This document shows, in pieces, positions 34,243-43,600 of a stretch of DNA of 64,000 bases. The position numbers and the translations under genes are program-made. The notes under the pieces were generated by a model. That model had not been told where the DNA came from and did no database searches. It was given only the letters and a program-made list of their open reading frames with translations. The DNA is from an uncultured Acetatifactor sp. (GTDB taxonomy: Bacteria > Bacillota > Clostridia > Lachnospirales > Lachnospiraceae), in assembly GCA_934402315.1 (NCBI GenBank), contig CAKRTS010000018.1, positions 1 through 64,000 of the forward strand. The letters are read 5' to 3'. The first letter of the stretch is position 1, and every line of letters begins with the position of its first letter.

Positions 34243-34884
34243 ATGGAAGAGAAGGAAATTTCCCAGGCCGTCATCGGGCGACTGCCCAGGTATTTCAGAT
34301 ATCTAGGTGAATTGAAGGATGAAGGAGTTGAAAGAATCTCATCGCAGGATCTGAGCGAGCTGATGAAGGTAACGGCTTCTCAGATCCGGCAGGATTTTAA
34401 TAATTTCGGCGGTTTCGGACAGCAGGGCTACGGCTATAACGTAGAATATCTCTATAACGAGATCGGTAAGATCTTAGGGCTGGACAAGCAGCATAATTTT
34501 ATTATTATCGGAGCAGGAAATCTTGGACGTGCGCTGGGAAATTATATGAATTTCGAGCGCCGTGGATTTATCTTTAAGGGAATGTTCGATCAGAACCCGG
34601 AGCTGGTGGGGAGAGACGTCCGGGGAGTCAAGGTGATGCCGATGGATAAACTGAATGAGTTCGTCAGGGACAATGCGATAGACATTGCGGTACTGACGAT
34701 CCCGAAGACAAGCGCCGTCGGCGTGGCGGAGCAGCTTGTACAGAACGGCATCAAGGCAATCTGGAACTTCGCACATGTAGATCTGAATGTGCCGGATGGA
34801 ATACAGGTGGAAAATGTACATCTTTCGGACAGCCTGATGAAGCTGTCCTACAATATCAACCGGTATGAGAAGGAACAGAAGTAG
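34243..34884 (+). CDS. rex: Redox-sensing transcriptional repressor Rex
   Basis: 213 residues. An N-terminal winged helix (about 1-80) contains VIGRLPRYFRYLGELKDEGV and TASQIRQDFNNFGGFGQQGYG, the Rex DNA-binding signature. A Rossmann domain follows with IIGAGNLGRALGNY near residues 92-105. Rex leaves DNA when NADH rises, releasing fermentation and NADH-oxidising genes. ATG 34243 is chosen because AAGGAGAGG lies 6 nt upstream. A Rex-box-like site covers its promoter. The coiled-coil gene after it is probably co-transcribed. Confidence 0.95.
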   Translation: MEEKEISQAVIGRLPRYFRYLGELKDEGVERISSQDLSELMKVTASQIRQDFNNFGGFGQQGYGYNVEYLYNEIGKILGLDKQHNFIIIGAGNLGRALGNYMNFERRGFIFKGMFDQNPELVGRDVRGVKVMPMDKLNEFVRDNAIDIAVLTIPKTSAVGVAEQLVQNGIKAIWNFAHVDLNVPDGIQVENVHLSDSLMKLSYNINRYEKEQK

Positions 34885-34907
34885 GCTGATCTGACAGGAG
34901 GGGTGTT

Positions 34908-35528
34908 ATGAAACAGGGGTTTTCTGAGGCACTTCACGAAAAAAAGATTCCCATCCTTACACTGGACAACAAATGGTACAGACTGCTGGATGATGATACG
35001 AGAAAGAGACTTTCCGGCACAGAGGAACGCCTGAATGCGCTGCTTCGCAGGCAGGGAAAGCTCAACACGGAGACAAAGGACATCCGGAAGCTGAAAAAGA
35101 AGCTGATGGACGAGATCATGTCGATGGCGGAGCAGATGAATCAGGGGGGAAGCAGCCAGCTTGAGGAAAAGCTTGCACAGCACAAAAGACTGCTTGAGGA
35201 ATGCAATGAAAAGCTTGCGGACTATCAGGTGGAGCTGCGGGAGCTGCCGGGTGAGATAGAGGAACTGAACTCCAGACTGATGCTGGCAACGATGGAATAC
35301 TGCTACTCTATGATGCAGATCAATTCCGAGGAGATCGAAAAGATTTCGGAATGGGTGAAGGACGTCCGGATCGAGTTGAAGAAGCAGCTCGTCAGAAAGC
35401 AGAAAATGGAGCAGAAGAACCAGCAGATCTATTCTTATATGCATGATGTGTTTGGGGCGGATGTGGTTGATCTTTTTGACATGAAATATCACCCGGAGGA
35501 ACGCGGAACTGCGGAACCGGATAATTAA
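34908..35528 (+). CDS. Coiled-coil protein of unknown function
   Basis: 206 residues, cytosolic and mostly helical. Two long heptad-rich segments span about 38-75 (RLNALLRRQGKLNTETKDI) and 80-125, and another charged helix is near 145-175. The tail ends EERGTAEPDN. There is no enzyme motif. AGGAGGGG precedes the ATG, 23 nt after rex, and a terminator follows, so rex and this gene form a short operon. I do not recognise a family; a scaffold or adaptor role is only a guess from shape. Confidence 0.7.
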   Translation: MKQGFSEALHEKKIPILTLDNKWYRLLDDDTRKRLSGTEERLNALLRRQGKLNTETKDIRKLKKKLMDEIMSMAEQMNQGGSSQLEEKLAQHKRLLEECNEKLADYQVELRELPGEIEELNSRLMLATMEYCYSMMQINSEEIEKISEWVKDVRIELKKQLVRKQKMEQKNQQIYSYMHDVFGADVVDLFDMKYHPEERGTAEPDN

Positions 35529-35534
35529 TCATCG

Positions 35535-35556
35535 GACTGCTGCGGAAGCGGCAGTC
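35535..35556 (+). terminator. Terminator of the rex operon
   Basis: GACTGCTGC/GCGGCAGTC with loop GGAA and one wobble, followed by TTTTG. Confidence 0.75.
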
Positions 35557-35604
35557 TTTTGTTTGCGGACAAACTGTTGTAATGGCTGTTAAGGAGGAAT
35601 GAGT

Positions 35605-37098
35605 ATGCGGTATCTTGTGACTGCCGACGAAATGCGCAGGCTGGATCAGTATACGATCGAGGAAGTCGGAATACCGGCGGCGGTGCTGATGGAGCGTGCC
35701 GCACTGGCGGTCGCCGACAGGGTGAGGGACTATTGTGCGGTGCATCCCGATGCCGGCAGGACAGCGCTGGTCATGGCGGGCATGGGAAACAACGGCGGAG
35801 ACGGTCTGGCTCTGGCGAGAATCCTGACCGAACGGGGAATGGATGTGACGGTGTGGTGTGTCGGGGATGAGGACAGAGCTTCCGCGGAGTGGAAACGCCA
35901 GAAAAAAATTCTCGAAAAATATTCCGTGAATTTCTGTTCCAAACCGGACAGAAATGAATATACTATCTTAATTGATGCATTGTTCGGTGTCGGCCTTTCA
36001 AGAGCGGTTGCCGGTATACAGGCAGCGGCGGTGGAGTGCTTTAACAGCCTTCACGGAAGAAAGCTCGCGGTCGATGTGCCGAGCGGCATCGATTCGGATA
36101 CAGGAGTTATTCTCGGAAGCTGTGTGCGTGCTGAGGAAACGGTGACCTTCGGCTATTGCAAGAGGGGACTCGTCCTGTATCCGGGCTGTGTGCAGGCGGG
36201 CGAGGTCACGGTGGCGGACATCGGGATCGTCGGGAAGTGTCCACAGCTGGAGAAGCCCGGAATGTATGCGCTGGACGGCGAGCCCGGGCAGCTGCTCCCG
36301 GCGCGGGAACCGGCAGGGAATAAGGGCAGCTTCGGAAAGGTGCTGTTAATCGCGGGAAGCGTCAACATGGCGGGTGCAGCCGTTCTTGCGGCAAAGGCTG
36401 CGTACCGCAGCGGAGCGGGGATGGTGAAGGTGATCTCACCGGCGGAGAACCGGGAGATTCTTCAGACTGCCGTGCCGGAGGCATTATTCGGGACAGAGCG
36501 GGAACTGTCTTCGGGAATGGACTGGGCGGATGTCATTGCAATCGGCCCCGGACTTGGCAGGGACAGCAGGGCGGCAGAGCTTCTGCGGCAGGTGCTGTGC
36601 GGGGGCGGGCGCCCGGTTCTCATCGATGCGGACGGACTGAATCTTCTCTCTGAGCAGCCTGAGCTGCGGCGGCTTCTGGCGGAGAGTGCAGGAAACGGCA
36701 GGGCGGTCGTGCTGACGCCGCATGTCGGCGAGCTAGCCAGACTGCTCGGAAGGACGATTGCAGAGATCAAGGATAATCTATGCCGCTATGGCGAAGGTCT
36801 GGCCATGGAGCTTCAGGCTGTCGTTGTGGCAAAGGATGCAAGAACCTTTATCTGCCGTGCCGGACGGCCGGTCTGCGTGAATCTGAGCGGGAACAGCGGG
36901 CTTGCCACTGCGGGCAGCGGAGATGTGCTGGCGGGGATGATCGCCGGGCTCATGGCGCAAGGAATGGATGCCTACAAGGCAGCCTGCACCGGTGCCTACA
37001 TACACGGATGCCTTGGAGACAGAGTGTCCGGACAATACGGAGAGCACGCCTGTATGGCGGGCGATCTGGTATCACGAAAGGAATGGAGTTTACGATGA
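35605..37098 (+). CDS. nnr: Bifunctional NAD(P)H-hydrate epimerase/dehydratase
   Basis: 497 residues. It repairs damaged, hydrated NADH and NADPH. The N-terminal YjeF domain (about 1-205) epimerises S/R forms and shows MGNNGGDGLALAR at 60-72 and VDVPSGIDSDTG near 160. The C-terminal ribokinase-like dehydratase (about 220-490) has KGSFGKVLLIAGS, an IGPGLGRD and a TAGSGDVLAG motif near 437; in bacteria it uses ADP. I choose ATG 35605, 7 nt after AAGGAGG; the ATG at 35599 is only 1 nt from it. It overlaps alr. The rex neighbour fits a redox-cofactor theme, though a terminator separates them. Confidence 0.95.
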   Translation: MRYLVTADEMRRLDQYTIEEVGIPAAVLMERAALAVADRVRDYCAVHPDAGRTALVMAGMGNNGGDGLALARILTERGMDVTVWCVGDEDRASAEWKRQKKILEKYSVNFCSKPDRNEYTILIDALFGVGLSRAVAGIQAAAVECFNSLHGRKLAVDVPSGIDSDTGVILGSCVRAEETVTFGYCKRGLVLYPGCVQAGEVTVADIGIVGKCPQLEKPGMYALDGEPGQLLPAREPAGNKGSFGKVLLIAGSVNMAGAAVLAAKAAYRSGAGMVKVISPAENREILQTAVPEALFGTERELSSGMDWADVIAIGPGLGRDSRAAELLRQVLCGGGRPVLIDADGLNLLSEQPELRRLLAESAGNGRAVVLTPHVGELARLLGRTIAEIKDNLCRYGEGLAMELQAVVVAKDARTFICRAGRPVCVNLSGNSGLATAGSGDVLAGMIAGLMAQGMDAYKAACTGAYIHGCLGDRVSGQYGEHACMAGDLVSRKEWSLR

Positions 37099-38285
37099 TG
37101 GAAGCAGCGAAAATACCAGAGTTCTGTAACAGAGGCTATGCGGAGGTCAATCTGGATGCAATCGCCGAAAATATGAAAAATATGAAGGAACACATTGCAC
37201 AGGAGACAAGGCTTGTGGGCGTGCTGAAGGCAGACGGCTACGGACACGGAAGTGTACCGATTGCAGGTGTGCTTGAGCGGCAGGAATTTGTCTGGGGCTA
37301 TGCGGTTGCAACGGCGGAGGAGGCGCATGAGCTGCGCACCGCCGGAATGAAGAAGCCGATCCTGATTCTCGGTTATACGTTCCCTTATTGCTATGAGCAG
37401 CTTGCAACAGAGGAAATAAGGGCTGCGGTGTTCCGGGAAGATACCATCGGACAGCTACAGGCGGCTGCGGAGAAGACAGGAAAGAAGATACGGGTTCATA
37501 TCAAGGTGGACACCGGCATGAGCCGGATCGGAATCACACCGGATGAGGCGGGGCTGCAGTTCGTGGAGAAGCTGATGCAGCAGAGCGGCATTGAGATAGA
37601 GGGTATCTTTACGCATTTTGCCCGCGCGGATGAACTGGATAAGACGGATGCGGAAAGGCAGCTTAAGTGTTTCAGGGATTTTGTTGCGCTGATAAAGGAA
37701 CGGCTCGGGCTGGAGATTCCGCTGAAGCATTGCTCCAACAGTGCGGGTATTCTGGAAATGCCGGATGCCAATATGGATCTGGCGCGTGCGGGCATTACAC
37801 TCTATGGACTTTATCCGTCCGAGGAGGTCAGCAGGACGGCTGTCAGCCTGACTCCGGCACTTTCCCTGTACAGTCATGTCATCTATATCAAGACGATCCA
37901 TGCCGGTCAGGCGGTCAGCTACGGCGGAACGTTTGTGGCAGAGAAGGATATGCGGGTGGCGACAGTACCGCTCGGTTACGCCGACGGTTATCCGAGAAGC
38001 CTCTCGGGCAAAGGCTATGTGCTGATCCGTGGAAAGCGTGCGCCGATCCTCGGAAGGGTCTGCATGGATCAGTTCATGGTAGATGTCACGGACATACCGG
38101 AGGCAGGGGAAAATGACAGAGTCGTGCTTCTGGGAAGGGACGGCGACGAGGTGATAACTGCGGAGCAGCTGGGTGAATTGTCGGGCAGATTCAACTATGA
38201 GCTTGTCTGTGACCTGAGCATGAGGGTGCCGAGAGTATTTACGAGAGAGAATAAAATAGTGGATCATATTGTCCATCAGAGGTGA
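37095..38285 (+). CDS. alr: Alanine racemase
   Basis: 396 residues. A PLP enzyme making D-alanine for peptidoglycan. The PLP Lys is Lys45 in VLKADGYGHG. Further marks are VDTGMSRIGI near 138, HCSNSAGIL near 213, a SYGGTF segment near 275 with the catalytic Tyr of the partner subunit, and GRVCMDQFMVDVT near 320. Several ATGs are clustered at the start (37083, 37095, 37098); 37095 has GGAG 6 nt upstream and overlaps the nnr stop, so translation is coupled. The EndoA/MazF gene follows after 59 nt, as in Bacillus. Confidence 0.95.
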   Translation: MMEAAKIPEFCNRGYAEVNLDAIAENMKNMKEHIAQETRLVGVLKADGYGHGSVPIAGVLERQEFVWGYAVATAEEAHELRTAGMKKPILILGYTFPYCYEQLATEEIRAAVFREDTIGQLQAAAEKTGKKIRVHIKVDTGMSRIGITPDEAGLQFVEKLMQQSGIEIEGIFTHFARADELDKTDAERQLKCFRDFVALIKERLGLEIPLKHCSNSAGILEMPDANMDLARAGITLYGLYPSEEVSRTAVSLTPALSLYSHVIYIKTIHAGQAVSYGGTFVAEKDMRVATVPLGYADGYPRSLSGKGYVLIRGKRAPILGRVCMDQFMVDVTDIPEAGENDRVVLLGRDGDEVITAEQLGELSGRFNYELVCDLSMRVPRVFTRENKIVDHIVHQR

Positions 38286-38344
38286 ATAGAGCGAAAGAAA
38301 GCGGTAATACTTTTTCCTGAACATTTGAAATAGTTGGAGGGAAA

Positions 38345-38686
38345 ATGAGAAGAGGAGATGTATATTACGCAGACTTAAGACCGGTCGTCGGTTCGGAGCA
38401 GGGAGGGATAAGACCCGTTCTGATCGTACAGAACGATGTGGGAAACAAACACAGCCCGACGGTCATCTGCGCGGCGATCACCTCTAAGATGAATAAGGCG
38501 AAGCTGCCCACGCATATTGAGCTAAATGCTGCCCTGTATGATATGGATAAGGATTCTGTTGTGCTTCTGGAGCAGCTGAGAACCATAGACAAGAAGCGTC
38601 TGAAGGATAAGGTGTGTCATCTCGACGGTGACATTATGAGAAAGGTCAACCATGCCTTGATGATTAGTCTGGAACTGGATACATAG
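38345..38686 (+). CDS. ndoA: MazF/EndoA-type endoribonuclease toxin
   Basis: 113 residues, the size and start ([20 protein letters not shown]) of Bacillus EndoA, an mRNA interferase cutting at UACAU-type sites. [11 protein letters not shown] and [12 protein letters not shown] are conserved core strands. TTGGAGG precedes the ATG. In Bacillus the antitoxin gene ndoAI lies just upstream, behind alr; here only 59 nt separate alr from this gene, too little for an antitoxin, and none follows. The antitoxin may be elsewhere or the protein may act without one. Cut specificity cannot be read here. Confidence 0.9.
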   Translation: MRRGDVYYADLRPVVGSEQGGIRPVLIVQNDVGNKHSPTVICAAITSKMNKAKLPTHIELNAALYDMDKDSVVLLEQLRTIDKKRLKDKVCHLDGDIMRKVNHALMISLELDT

Positions 38687-38696
38687 GAGCGGGTTC

Positions 38697-38725
38697 TTGA
38701 CGAATTTCACGGGAAATGGTATATT
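38697..38725 (+). promoter_or_regulatory. Promoter of the CNNM/CorC gene
   Basis: TTGACG (38697-38702), 17-nt spacer, TATATT (38720-38725), 42 nt before the first start codon. Confidence 0.65.
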
Positions 38726-38767
38726 AAGGCTTAATACCGTATTGCGGTAAAGAAAGAACTCGGAGGA

Positions 38768-40171
38768 ATGGATCAAAAGATGGACGACAGTGGGCCTACT
38801 GCCAGTATTATTTTTTTTGTAGTACTTATTTTTATTGACATGTTTTTTTACGGCTTCGGAGCTGCACTCGGCTCCCTGAACGAGAAGGAAGTGGAGCGGA
38901 GAGCGGACGAGGAGGGAGACAAGAAGTCCATACGCCTGCGGAAGATTATTGCGAATCCGACGGAGTATGTCAACACGGTACAGCTTATCACGACGCTGAT
39001 TAATGTGATCATGGGTGCGGTGTACCTCGGGATGTTAAGACTTTCCATACGGAACGGACTGCAGTTTGTGACGGAGCGGCAGCTGAAGCTGGAGGTGATT
39101 CCGGCACCGGTGTTCCTCGTTGCTGCGGCGATCCTTGCGACAGTGCTGATCCTGTACATAACGTTGACGGTCGGTGTCCTTCTGCCGAAGAAGATTGCGG
39201 TGAAAGCGCCTGAGAAATGGGCGTATGCGTGTATTACGCCTGTCTTTTTCGTCACGAAGCTCCTGCTTCCCTTTACGGCGCTTGTGACAGCGACCACGAA
39301 CGGCATTCTGCGGATCTTCGGAGGCAACGCCTCCGCGAATGAGGCGGATGTGACGGAAGAAGAAATCATCAACATGGTAAATGAGGGGCATGAACAGGGA
39401 CTGATTCAGGCGAGCGAGGCGGAGATGATCTCCAATATCTTTGAGTTTGGGGACAAGGAGGCACAGGACATCATGACCCACCGGCAGAACATGGTGGCGA
39501 TCGATGCGGATATGCTGCTGAAGGATGCGGTCGCGTTCATGTTAAGCGGCAAGAACAGCCGTTATCCGGTGTATGTTGAGAATGTTGACCATATTATCGG
39601 TATCCTGCACCTTAAGGATGCCCTGCGGTTCCGGGATGCGAGCGAGAAGCAGGACATTCCGCTCAGGGAGCTGGAAGGGCTGATGAGAGAGCCGCACTTT
39701 GTGCCGCAGACGAAAAATATTGATGAATTGTTCCGCGAAATGCAGGCAAAGAAGCTCCAGATGGTCATTGTCGTAGATGAGTACGGGCAGACCGACGGAC
39801 TGGTTGCCATGGAGGACATCCTTGAGGAGATTGTCGGAAACATCATGGATGAATATGATGTGGAGAGCAAGTACATCGAGGAAAAGGGCAAGGACGAATA
39901 TATCATTGAGGGTAAGACACCGCTTGAGGAGCTGGAGGATCAGCTCGGAATCGTCTTCGAGGAGGAAGAGTTTGAGACGCTCAACGGTTTCCTGATCTCA
40001 AGGATGGACAGAATCCCCGAGCCCGACGACCGCTTTGAGACGGATTACCGCGGTTATCATTTCAAGGTGCTCTCCGTGCAGAACAAGATGATACAAAGCG
40101 TGCTTGTCACAAAGCTGCCTGAGGCGCAGAACGAGAAGGAAAACAGGGAAAACAGAAACGGTGAGGAATAG
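38768..40171 (+). CDS. CNNM/CorC (hemolysin-like) transport protein
   Basis: 467 residues. A DUF21 membrane domain with about four helices fills residues 15-190. A pair of CBS domains follows (about 205-330; SGKNSRYPVYVENVDHIIGI and KLQMVIVVDEYGQTDGLVAM), then a CorC/HlyC domain to the end. Such proteins move or regulate Mg2+ and other divalent cations; the name hemolysin is historical. The start is uncertain: GGAGG is 1 nt before ATG 38768 and 13 nt before ATG 38780. It has its own promoter and no operon partner. Confidence 0.9.
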   Translation: MDQKMDDSGPTASIIFFVVLIFIDMFFYGFGAALGSLNEKEVERRADEEGDKKSIRLRKIIANPTEYVNTVQLITTLINVIMGAVYLGMLRLSIRNGLQFVTERQLKLEVIPAPVFLVAAAILATVLILYITLTVGVLLPKKIAVKAPEKWAYACITPVFFVTKLLLPFTALVTATTNGILRIFGGNASANEADVTEEEIINMVNEGHEQGLIQASEAEMISNIFEFGDKEAQDIMTHRQNMVAIDADMLLKDAVAFMLSGKNSRYPVYVENVDHIIGILHLKDALRFRDASEKQDIPLRELEGLMREPHFVPQTKNIDELFREMQAKKLQMVIVVDEYGQTDGLVAMEDILEEIVGNIMDEYDVESKYIEEKGKDEYIIEGKTPLEELEDQLGIVFEEEEFETLNGFLISRMDRIPEPDDRFETDYRGYHFKVLSVQNKMIQSVLVTKLPEAQNEKENRENRNGEE

Positions 40172-40174
40172 GGC

Positions 40175-40203
40175 TTGAAGAGGGCGCGGGAAAATGGTAT
40201 AAT
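40175..40203 (+). promoter_or_regulatory. Promoter of yebC
   Basis: TTGAAG (40175-40180), 17-nt spacer, perfect TATAAT (40198-40203). Confidence 0.7.
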
Positions 40204-40256
40204 TGGCGCGTGTTTTCTGAAAGTGAATAAACAGATAGAGAAAAAGGAGTAATTGT

Positions 40257-40985
40257 ATGTCAGGACATTCAAAATTTGCTAATATTAAGCATAAAAAGGA
40301 AAAGAACGATGCTGCAAAGGGTAAGATCTTTACCATCATCGGACGAGAGATCGCCGTTGCGGTAAAGGATGGCGGCCCTGATCCTGCCAACAATTTCAAG
40401 CTGGCGACGGTCATCGCCAAGGCGAAGGCAAACAATATGCCGAACGATACGATCGAGAGGGGTATTAAGAAGGCGGCAGGTGATGTCGGAAACGTAAACT
40501 ATGAATATGTTACCTACGAGGGCTACGGCCCCAACGGAATTGCAATTATTGTTGATGCGCTGACCGATAACAAGAACCGCACGGCGGCGAATGTGAGAAG
40601 TGCATTTACAAAGGGGCAGGGAAATGTAGGAACGCCCGGCTGCGTGTCCTTTATGTTTGACAAGAAGGGACAGATCATCATTGACAAGGAAGAATGCGAC
40701 ATGGAAGCGGACGACCTGATGATGACAGCACTGGATGCCGGCGCGGAGGATTTCAGCGAGGAGGAGGACAGCTTTGAGGTACTCACCGATCCCGACAGCT
40801 TTGAGGAAGTGCGGGAAGCGCTGGAGAAAGCGGGAATTCCCATGCTGAGCGCGGAGGTTACAATGATTCCGCAGAATTATGTCAGTCTCACGGATGAGAC
40901 TGCGGTCAAGAATCTCCAGAGAACTCTGGATCTGCTGGATGACGATGATGATGTCCAGGCAGTTTACCACAACTGGGACGAATAA
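40257..40985 (+). CDS. yebC: YebC/PmpR-family protein
   Basis: 242 residues, full length. It starts [20 protein letters not shown] and has the family's [17 protein letters not shown] and an acidic middle ([12 protein letters not shown]). YebC-type proteins were named transcription regulators but recent work on bacterial and mitochondrial members links them to ribosomes and translation through difficult sequences. AAAAAGGAG precedes the ATG. It has its own promoter and terminator, so it is monocistronic. Confidence 0.95.
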   Translation: MSGHSKFANIKHKKEKNDAAKGKIFTIIGREIAVAVKDGGPDPANNFKLATVIAKAKANNMPNDTIERGIKKAAGDVGNVNYEYVTYEGYGPNGIAIIVDALTDNKNRTAANVRSAFTKGQGNVGTPGCVSFMFDKKGQIIIDKEECDMEADDLMMTALDAGAEDFSEEEDSFEVLTDPDSFEEVREALEKAGIPMLSAEVTMIPQNYVSLTDETAVKNLQRTLDLLDDDDDVQAVYHNWDE

Positions 40986-40993
40986 GCAGTGAA

Positions 40994-41021
40994 AAAGCAC
41001 CACCCCGACCGGTGGTGCTTT
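40994..41021 (+). terminator. Terminator of yebC
   Basis: A perfect 11-bp stem AAAGCACCACC/GGTGGTGCTTT with a 6-nt loop; short T-tail. Confidence 0.75.
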
Positions 41022-41070
41022 GCGCATCATAGAACGTGGAGCCATATTGCGGCGGAAGGAGAAGAAGGGT

Positions 41071-42027
41071 ATGGACAAGCTGGCGATTGTAGTGCCTTGC
41101 TATAATGAGGAAGAGGTTTTGAAAATTGCGTCGGAAGCACTGCGGGGGGTGCTGGATGATCTGATTGGTAAGGGGAAGATTGCGAAGGACAGTTTCATTC
41201 TGTTTGTAAACGATGGCAGTAAGGACAGGACGTGGGAGCTGATCGAGGAGGAACATGCTGCGCACCCGGTACAGGTATGCGGTGTGAAGCTCGCGGGAAA
41301 TGTCGGACATCAGTTTGCACTCACGGCGGGACTGATAACGGCGAAGGATTTGAGTGACGTGACAATCTCCATAGATGCCGACCTGCAGGATGACGTCAAT
41401 GTGATCGAGGAGATGATCGATAAGTTCCACAACGGCTGCGATATTGTTTACGGTGTCCGCAAGGAACGGAAGACCGACACCTTTTTCAAGCGTACGACGG
41501 CACAGGCATTCTATAAGCTCATGAGTCTGATGGGGGTCAAGACGGTATACAATCATGCGGATTTCCGGCTGATGTCGAAGCGTGCGGTAGAGGAGTTTTC
41601 AAAATATAAGGAGACAAATCTGTTCCTGCGCGGAATGATGCCGCTGATCGGCTACCAGACAGACAGCGTTTTCTATGACCGCAAGGAGAGGGTGGCAGGG
41701 GAATCCAAATATCCGTTAAAGAAGATGCTGGCATTGGCTTTTAACGGTATTTCATCTTTCAGCGTCAAGCCTATCAGCTTGATCCTTGGACTGGGAATGT
41801 TCATTATTTTTGCCTCTGTACTTGCGCTGATCTATGCGTTGATCTCTTACTGTACCGGACATGTCGTGCCGGGCTGGACATCGCTGATCCTGTCAATCTG
41901 GTTCCTCGGGGGACTTCAGCTTCTGGCGATCGGTTTGGTCGGACAGTATATCGGTAAGATCTATATTGAGGTAAAGCACAGACCGCGATACAACATTGAG
42001 AAGGTACTGACTTCGGAGGAAAAGTAG
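41071..42027 (+). CDS. GtrB/DPM-type family 2 glycosyltransferase
   Basis: 318 residues. The GT2 domain starts LAIVVPCYNEEEV and carries FVNDGSKDRT (residues 48-57) and DADLQDD (about 107-113), the nucleotide-sugar and metal-binding acidic motif. Two membrane helices near 230-290 follow. This layout matches enzymes that move a sugar from UDP- or GDP-sugar to undecaprenyl phosphate. ATG 41071 has AAGGAGAAG upstream. The next gene, 10 nt on, encodes a multi-pass protein that could use the lipid-linked sugar, so the pair may glycosylate a wall polymer or protein. Sugar identity is unknown. Confidence 0.88.
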   Translation: MDKLAIVVPCYNEEEVLKIASEALRGVLDDLIGKGKIAKDSFILFVNDGSKDRTWELIEEEHAAHPVQVCGVKLAGNVGHQFALTAGLITAKDLSDVTISIDADLQDDVNVIEEMIDKFHNGCDIVYGVRKERKTDTFFKRTTAQAFYKLMSLMGVKTVYNHADFRLMSKRAVEEFSKYKETNLFLRGMMPLIGYQTDSVFYDRKERVAGESKYPLKKMLALAFNGISSFSVKPISLILGLGMFIIFASVLALIYALISYCTGHVVPGWTSLILSIWFLGGLQLLAIGLVGQYIGKIYIEVKHRPRYNIEKVLTSEEK

Positions 42028-42037
42028 GAAGCCTGCT

Positions 42038-43507
42038 ATGAGATGGAAGAAAAATGCGTTCAGCTATCTGTCATGGGTAATATACGCGGTTGCGGTGGAA
42101 GTCGGTATGGTGTGCCTTGCCGATGCAATCTGTGATGCAAAGGGCGTGAAAATTTATTTTGGAACGATTGCCTGTGTGCTCTATATGATGCTTGCGGGAA
42201 TCGGCGTGTTCCTCGTGCACCGCTGGCTGGAACGGCGTGAGAGACCTCTGGCGGCGGCAAATGTCGTGGAGGCGGCGCTGACTGTCATGCTTCTTGCCGC
42301 GGGGCTTGTCCTCAGAATACAGGCAATCGGCACGGCGACGGAGAGTGCGGCTTACTATGAGCTTGCGTCGGTGACCTCCGGACAGGAGATTCCCCAGATT
42401 GTACACGGCGCAGTGTATTTCTATGTGCAGCTGCTGCATGGTATTTTTTACTTTCTGGGCAATAAATTTATTGTGGCTATATGGACGCAGATCCTGTTGC
42501 AGTTTGCAGCGGTTCTTCTGTTGTACTTTGCCGTCAGGAGAATGGCGGGGAGTATCGCGGCGGTAGTTATGCTTGCATTCTGCATGCTGCCTTCCTACAT
42601 GGTGCGGGGGGCGGTCGATCTGTCTCCGGAGATGCTGTATCTGATTTTGTGGTGCGGCATTTTATTCTGGATTTCCATGGAAAATAACAGGGACTGGAAG
42701 CTGTGGGAGTTCGCGCCGATCGGTCTTATCATTGCCGTTGCGGGCTATCTGGATGCCGCAGGCTTTTTCCTGCTGGGTTTTGCGGCAGCGGTTATTTTTG
42801 CCTGCAGCAGCGGAACAGTGACGATAAGGAAAAGGCTGCTGGCGGCGCTTGTCTGTCTTGCCGGGGCAGGCGTGGGATTTGCCGGCAGCGTTGCAGTGGA
42901 TGCGCTGGCGAGCGGGAAGCGGTTTGGAAATGTCATGCAGGCATGGCTGAAGCTGTACCAGCCGCTGTCCTTTGAACTGCCGCTTTCGGTGGAGACCTCG
43001 GAAGCCGGCGTTGCGGGCTATCTTGTGCTACTGTGTGTGTTAAGTCTTGGAATTTATGCGTTCTGGCGGAATCGAAAGACAGATGCGCTGAAGGCATGGA
43101 TTCTGGTAGCGGTGGTCATGGCGCTGGCTGCGTGCTTTCGTATTCTGACGGTGGAGATGCCGGTAAACAGATACCTTTATCTGCTTTTATCCATTCTGGC
43201 AGGCGTTGCCATCGAGGAGTGCGTGGTTCCGTGCAGGGTGAACGAGGCGGCAAGGCGGGAGTTTGCGGAGATTATCAATCTGGATGAGCCGTCTGCGGAG
43301 CTGCTGCCGGAGGAGAAGGCGGAGCGGGAACAGGAAAAGGCGGAGACGGCAGAGACGACAGAACCGGAAAAGCCCAGATATATTGAAAATCCGCTGCCGC
43401 TGCCGAAGAAGCATCAGAAGCGGACGCTTTCCTACCGTGTTGAGGTCGGAGAGGGGAAGGATGACTTCGACATCAGCGTGGATGAGGATGACGATTTCGA
43501 TTATTAA
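42038..43507 (+). CDS. Polytopic membrane protein, possible GT-C-type partner of GtrB
   Basis: 489 residues with about 11 hydrophobic helices between residues 8 and 400, then a charged cytosolic tail of about 85 residues. The tail is Glu/Lys-rich, contains ENPLPLPKKHQKR and ends in an acidic run (VDEDDDFDY). The helix layout, with a long loop after the second or third pair and an acidic ES region, recalls GT-C glycosyltransferases that take sugars from lipid carriers, but I see no decisive signature. Its gene follows the GtrB-like enzyme by 10 nt, which supports the reading. It ends before a terminator. Confidence 0.6.
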   Translation: MRWKKNAFSYLSWVIYAVAVEVGMVCLADAICDAKGVKIYFGTIACVLYMMLAGIGVFLVHRWLERRERPLAAANVVEAALTVMLLAAGLVLRIQAIGTATESAAYYELASVTSGQEIPQIVHGAVYFYVQLLHGIFYFLGNKFIVAIWTQILLQFAAVLLLYFAVRRMAGSIAAVVMLAFCMLPSYMVRGAVDLSPEMLYLILWCGILFWISMENNRDWKLWEFAPIGLIIAVAGYLDAAGFFLLGFAAAVIFACSSGTVTIRKRLLAALVCLAGAGVGFAGSVAVDALASGKRFGNVMQAWLKLYQPLSFELPLSVETSEAGVAGYLVLLCVLSLGIYAFWRNRKTDALKAWILVAVVMALAACFRILTVEMPVNRYLYLLLSILAGVAIEECVVPCRVNEAARREFAEIINLDEPSAELLPEEKAEREQEKAETAETTEPEKPRYIENPLPLPKKHQKRTLSYRVEVGEGKDDFDISVDEDDDFDY

Positions 43508-43541
43508 GTGAATAGTGCCGGTTGGAACCGGAGATAACTAG

Positions 43542-43585
43542 GAAGGAAGTAGCCGTTTTTCAGGGTGCTTCCTTCGTTGTTTTTA
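43542..43585 (+). terminator. Terminator of the GtrB pair
   Basis: GAAGGAAG (43542-43549) pairs with CTTCCTTC (43568-43575), with CC/GG pairs extending inside the loop, followed by GTTGTTTTTATAG. Confidence 0.7.
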
Positions 43586-43600
43586 TAGGAAATTGCGAAG

